A DNA stretch of 64,000 nucleotides. Origin: Bradyrhizobium sp. JYMT SZCCT0428. Its GTDB lineage: Bacteria; Pseudomonadota; Alphaproteobacteria; Rhizobiales; Xanthobacteraceae. The position numbers and the translations under genes were made by a program. The notes below the pieces were generated by a model. It had not been told where the DNA came from. It worked only from the letters and a program-made list of their open reading frames with translations, and made no database searches. This document shows, piece after piece, positions 61,185-64,000 of the stretch. The stretch lies in contig NZ_JAFCLS010000035.1 of the NCBI RefSeq assembly GCF_018131075.1, positions 26,420 through 90,419 on the forward strand. Direction: 5' to 3'. The first letter of the stretch is position 1. Every line of letters starts with the position of its first letter.

Positions 61185-61616
61185 GATGGTTGCTCACTGG
61201 TCTGGGCTTCTTACGGCCCGCGCTCGGTGGCAGACCGAGCAGCCGGGGGGTAAGAACCTGCCAGTGAGACAGGCGCGTCGCTTTTAAGCCTTTCGGCTCT
61301 GGACAGAACGGCGCCCCCCGGCCAATAATGGTCGGGCTCGGAGCCGCACCGCCAAGTGCGTCCGCTTGATACGCCGCGACCTTCGACGCCAATCGAAGAT
61401 ATGATCCTTAGATGGATTGCGGGTAGTCACTGGTCCGGGTTCTTACGCCCACGGACATGCTGCACCTGATTTGCTTGAAAATCCACTCACTTTCGGGGGC
61501 GCCACTTTGCCAACTCGCCACCTAGCACTTGAGGTGCTAGATTGTTGTTGCTACGCCGCTGTCCGTACACGTTACGCCAGTGGACCCCATCATCCGACTC
61601 AGAATAAGACTTGCTC
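61185..61616. promoter_or_regulatory. 432-bp divergent control region of the right element
   Basis: It separates the leftward integrase-side genes from the rightward Fic operon. It holds two copies of a ~22-bp direct repeat (TCACTGGTCTGGGCTTCTTA at 61194 and TCACTGGTCCGGGTTCTTAC at 61427) and an inverted repeat at 61522-61540. An open frame at 61392-61129 on the minus strand is not convincing as a gene. Confidence 0.5.
61522..61540. promoter_or_regulatory. Operator-like inverted repeat before the Fic operon
   Basis: CTAGCAC (61522-61528), TTGAG, GTGCTAG (61534-61540): perfect 7-bp arms. It is 77 bp upstream of the first gene. Such a site is typical of autoregulated toxin-antitoxin promoters, but none of the three gene products shows a clear DNA-binding domain. 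Confidence 0.55.
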
Positions 61617-61994
61617 ATGCCTGACGAGCCCAGTTCCAGTGCCGATGGCGAACGCCCCACCATCGATATCCATTACCAAAAATCCACCGAGTTTCGTGAA
61701 GTCGCTTGCGACGGCGCTCTTGGCGGGCCTACACCCCAAGGTAAGGTTTGGCTGGCATTCTACAACGAACGGTTTCCATTGCCGCGGATCGTCCGCCAGG
61801 GATTGAAACTTTCTGAGGGCGAAAGTGGTTTTACTCTGGACAACAGCCATCCGGCAGAAATCATAGAAGCCAAAAGAGGCCTCATCCGAAGCGTTGAATT
61901 TGGAATTTACATGAGCGTCGATACCGCCGCCGAATTACATGAATGGCTCGGTAAACTGCTCCAAGAAACTACAGCGTCCCCGGAGGATACATGA
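61617..61994 (+). CDS. Fic operon gene 1, unknown, 125 aa
   Basis: MPDEPSSSADGERPTIDIHY, then strands EFREVACDGALGG and VWLAFYNERFPLPRIV, and a final helix DTAAELHEWLGKLLQE. The beta-rich core with a terminal helix is reminiscent in layout of DUF3467-like small proteins, without enough identity to assign. Its stop overlaps gene 2 (ATGA). Base composition is lower in GC than the chromosome. Could be part of an antitoxin or a sensor; unknown. Confidence 0.7.
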   Translation: MPDEPSSSADGERPTIDIHYQKSTEFREVACDGALGGPTPQGKVWLAFYNERFPLPRIVRQGLKLSEGESGFTLDNSHPAEIIEAKRGLIRSVEFGIYMSVDTAAELHEWLGKLLQETTASPEDT

Positions 61995-62326
61995 ATCGAC
62001 CATTATTGAGGGATCAAGATTTTGATGCATACGCTTCCATTTCTGAAAATGTGAGTGTGCGTAGAAACATCGTAAAGGTTTCGTACAGCCGGTCTATGAA
62101 TGTCCTCCATGAGCGTCGGCACGAGCCTACACAGAACGACTCGCCCTTTGATGCTAAGCAAAATTTGCGAACGACAAGAGCGGCTGTGTCTGAACGCCAA
62201 GTTCATTCGCCCGAGATGATGGCGATGGCCGAAGAAGCATTAGCACGCCAAGGCAAGTTGACGCCGACAGAGCGCAACACGCAAATTGAAATTTTGGCAT
62301 CGGATTTGTCGAAAATCTTTGACTGA
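61991..62326 (+). CDS. Fic operon gene 2, candidate antitoxin, 111 aa
   Basis: A hydrophilic protein with a disordered-looking first two thirds and a helical end (SPEMMAMAEEALARQGKLTP, TERNTQIEILASDLSKIF). It is translationally coupled to gene 1 and ends two bases before fic. In class I Fic systems the inhibitor is a small protein encoded immediately upstream, with an S/T-x3-E-G/N motif. I do not find an exact match to that motif here, so the antitoxin role rests on position and size. Confidence 0.65.
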   Translation: MNRPLLRDQDFDAYASISENVSVRRNIVKVSYSRSMNVLHERRHEPTQNDSPFDAKQNLRTTRAAVSERQVHSPEMMAMAEEALARQGKLTPTERNTQIEILASDLSKIFD

Positions 62327-62328
62327 AC

Positions 62329-62976
62329 ATGTCATCACCATCCGTTACATGTCCGTCGTGGGAATACGAACATGTGCCGGGCAGTGATCAAGTTGTCCGA
62401 GTTCGATCTGTCCAAATCATCCGATCGATCTATGATGCGCCGCCTCCCTCTATGGTGCGTGTGCTTAGAGATACGCGACGCGTCCACGGACTACTATTTG
62501 CTACCCTGACACCTGCTGGGTTCGACTACTACGCGGGTAATTATCGTGGATCGAGTTTCACCTGCCTAAAAGATTATGATGTATTTATTCGGAGTGATCC
62601 TCGTGTGGGTCATCCGCCCGGTCTCGTTTCTCGCTCGATGTCGGAATTTAGCGTTGAGATTCAGGATACGCTTATCGAGATCGATCGCCTTTACCGAATT
62701 TCAGACAGCACAATTCCCCCAGCGGCAAAGCTGATCCGCTGTGTGCAGCTCTTAGCCGCAGCATTCGTTTACTTCCTTGAGATTCACCCATACGCGAACG
62801 GGAATGGGCACATGGGGCGCCTCATTCTTATCGCAGGCCTGCGGCGCCAAGGCATTTTCATTACTGGATGGCCGTTGCACCCGCGCCCCGCCGATCCTCC
62901 CTACAGTGAGGCTATCAAGCAGTATCGCTCAGGCAACAAAACTCCACTGGAACACTTTATTCTCTCCTGCCTCTAA
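62329..62976 (+). CDS. fic: Fic-domain protein with variant motif
   Basis: 215 residues. The flap region AGNYRGSSF (~69-77) and helices leading to the Fic motif are present. The motif is HPYANGNGHMGR (His153-Arg164) instead of HPFx(D/E)GNGRxxR: the catalytic His, the GNG anion hole and the last Arg are kept; the Mg-binding acid is Asn157 and the first Arg is His161. Fic enzymes usually transfer AMP or another phosphate-linked group to target proteins; these changes may alter chemistry. No internal S/T-x3-E-G/N inhibitory motif seen. Third gene of the AT-rich operon. Confidence 0.85.
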   Translation: MSSPSVTCPSWEYEHVPGSDQVVRVRSVQIIRSIYDAPPPSMVRVLRDTRRVHGLLFATLTPAGFDYYAGNYRGSSFTCLKDYDVFIRSDPRVGHPPGLVSRSMSEFSVEIQDTLIEIDRLYRISDSTIPPAAKLIRCVQLLAAAFVYFLEIHPYANGNGHMGRLILIAGLRRQGIFITGWPLHPRPADPPYSEAIKQYRSGNKTPLEHFILSCL

Positions 62977-63130
62977 TACCTTGAGCTGCTGGTGAGGATC
63001 ATAAGCGCGCCAGCCCGGCATCAGCTCGGCACCGCCCTTTTCCAGCCACGACGCACTGTGCCTCCCCGCTGCACGATCCCCAAGGGATTGATAATTCGAC
63101 TTAAGGCCGCATGCCGCGCCTCAATGGTGC

Positions 63131-63367
63131 ATGCTCGCCCTCACCCGCCGCCCTCACCCCGAACGCTCCGACACATGGCACGTCTACTATGGTGACGTTC
63201 AGGTTGGCACGATTGCCATCCAATCGGGCTTGCTGACACACGCCAGGCAATGGCGTTGGGATTGCGGCTTCTATCCGCTGTCACACCGCGAACGATCCCG
63301 CTCAGGCTACGCTGCAACCTTTGACGAGGCGCGAGTCGGTTTCGCAACGCGCGCAATCATCTCATAA
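63131..63367 (+). pseudogene. Truncated conserved rhizobial protein
   Basis: The frame encodes TWHVYYGDVQVGTIAIQSG, then QWRWDCGFYPLSHRERSRSG and FDEARVGFATRAI followed by a stop. I recognise the pattern WHVYYGDVxVGTI ... WxWxCGFYPG ... TFDxARxxF from hypothetical proteins frequent in rhizobia, which continue for about 40 more residues. The C-terminal part is missing, so this is probably a relic. Confidence 0.55.
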
Positions 63368-63839
63368 CCCGTTTAGGTGAGGCGTATTTTCCGCGAGTGA
63401 GCCGGGCCGCAGGCGTGTCTCGGTACAAATACCAAGTTTTCCCGAATCTCCTTTCCGGCAATGAACGCCGCTGTTAGGTTTTCGGTTGGCGCTCACCAAA
63501 ACGCCGCCGGGAGCGCTTTGGAATGCCCCCGTCCGAGTCAGCCCCCCGGACGGGGGATTTCGCGTTATCTGAAGGCCCTGGAGTTTCGATTCGGAATTGC
63601 TGTCCCTATGCCATTTTCAGTCTCTGCCTACGTTGACGATCATCTCGTTTTTTCATCAATTCTCGCGAACGATAACGACGGCCTATAGTGCGAGTGTACG
63701 TACTCGAACTGCGGCGCATTCACGCGCTCTTCGGAGTACCCCGTCAGGGGTGCTGTCCACCCTCAGAATCCGCGTTTAGGAATTCCCGTAGTTCTCGGTA
63801 TGGGTCAGTCAATCGTGGCGCCGGAAGGGGCCTACAGAA
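63368..63839. other. 472-bp region without a supported gene
   Basis: Only short, unconvincing frames. A terminator-like hairpin lies at 63526-63556. The stretch is probably decayed element sequence. Confidence 0.5.
63526..63556. terminator. GC-rich hairpin
   Basis: Perfect 10-bp stem CCCCCGTCCG (63526-63535) / CGGACGGGGG (63547-63556) with an 11-base loop and ATTTCG after it. A possible rho-independent terminator on the plus strand, though with only three T residues. Confidence 0.5.
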
Positions 63840-64000
63840 ATGGACAGCAGTTTAAAGCCCGAGTTTCAACCAAAGCGGCGAAAGACCGGCACTTGGACTG
63901 TTGTCGTGGTGACCGGAAACGGACCCGATTCCCACGTTGGAGACTTCGCGACAAAGAAGGAGGCCGCCGACTGGATCGCGGCCAATTCGGAAGACTGGCC
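63840..64000 (+). CDS. Hypothetical protein, 3' end outside window
   Basis: ATG at 63840 opens 53 codons to the window edge: MDSSLKPEFQPKRRKTGTWT, then VVVVTGNGPDSHVGDFATKK and EAADWIAANSEDW. The strand-strand-helix pattern with 'W.v......gp...v.gF.t..eA..WI....' resembles short rhizobial DUF2188-like proteins. Partial, so family is tentative. Confidence 0.55.
   Translation, partial: MDSSLKPEFQPKRRKTGTWTVVVVTGNGPDSHVGDFATKKEAADWIAANSEDW

Larger units (their letters stand above)
57906..64000. mobile_element. Integrated element next to rplI (right end outside window)
   Basis: A tyrosine recombinase at the edge, small leftward genes of prophage type, a divergent AT-rich operon with a Fic protein, and truncated gene remains indicate an integrated element or island. 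The left edge lies between the rplI terminator and the integrase stop (57906-58016). A short direct repeat TTCCAACTT occurs there at 57970-57978 and 57993-58001, perhaps integrase arm sites. Continues past the window end. Confidence 0.75.

Noticed and set aside
61129..61392. 87-codon minus-strand frame in the divergent control region
   Set aside because: It would overlap the start of a better supported gene, has no ribosome-binding site that I can see, and covers a repeated regulatory-looking sequence.

Overview
The window looks like Bradyrhizobium or a close relative (Alphaproteobacteria, Nitrobacteraceae). Reasons: high GC with GC-rich third positions, an SurA/PdxA/RsmA protein set of rhizobial type, a long acidic tail on ribosomal protein L9, a DUF6894 protein, and an intergenic palindrome of a kind common in Bradyrhizobium genomes. 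About 47 kb of conserved chromosome (10.7-57.9 kb) is flanked by two different integrated elements, each ending in its own tyrosine recombinase. I saw no rRNA, tRNA or CRISPR array. || Left element (1-~10.6 kb; left end outside the window). Read leftward from the integrase: tyrosine integrase, an AT-rich unknown gene, an AlpA-type regulator, small overlapping genes, a RepA/DnaB-like AAA ATPase, unknown genes, a cold-shock protein, an HNH nuclease, small and large terminase, and a ClpP-like protease. This int-alpA-rep-packaging order is that of phage satellites (PICI-like). The portal and major capsid genes expected between terminase and protease are absent. || Core block. pgsA, hdaA and ppk-ppx come first; ppk has three Pho-box-like repeats upstream. 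Next is a catabolic-looking unit: an IclR regulator divergent from a PLP enzyme and a polar amino-acid ABC transporter. Then come terC, ndk, an ABC-F ATPase, a lipoprotein, holC and pepA. The envelope cluster lptF-lptG-lptD-surA-pdxA-rsmA follows, then a zinc alcohol dehydrogenase and a decayed stretch, an Lrp regulator, an RBBP9-like hydrolase and a tannase-family enzyme. A secreted caspase-like protease sits beside two tandem paralogous secreted proteins. The fatty-acid/cell-wall run on the minus strand is fabD-fabG-acpP-fabF-mltG-yicC-gmk. An MFS transporter, a TetR-desaturase operon and the ribosomal operon rpsF-rpsR-DUF2232-rplI close the block. || Right element (57.9 kb to the window end and beyond), inserted after rplI. 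It carries an integrase with a substituted first catalytic Arg position, several small leftward genes, and a divergent rightward three-gene operon ending in a Fic-domain protein with a non-canonical motif. A perfect 7+5+7 inverted repeat lies upstream of that operon. The operon is AT-rich relative to the chromosome and resembles an undescribed toxin-antitoxin or defence cassette. Both elements, the Fic operon and the caspase/secreted-paralogue locus are the least ordinary parts of the window.
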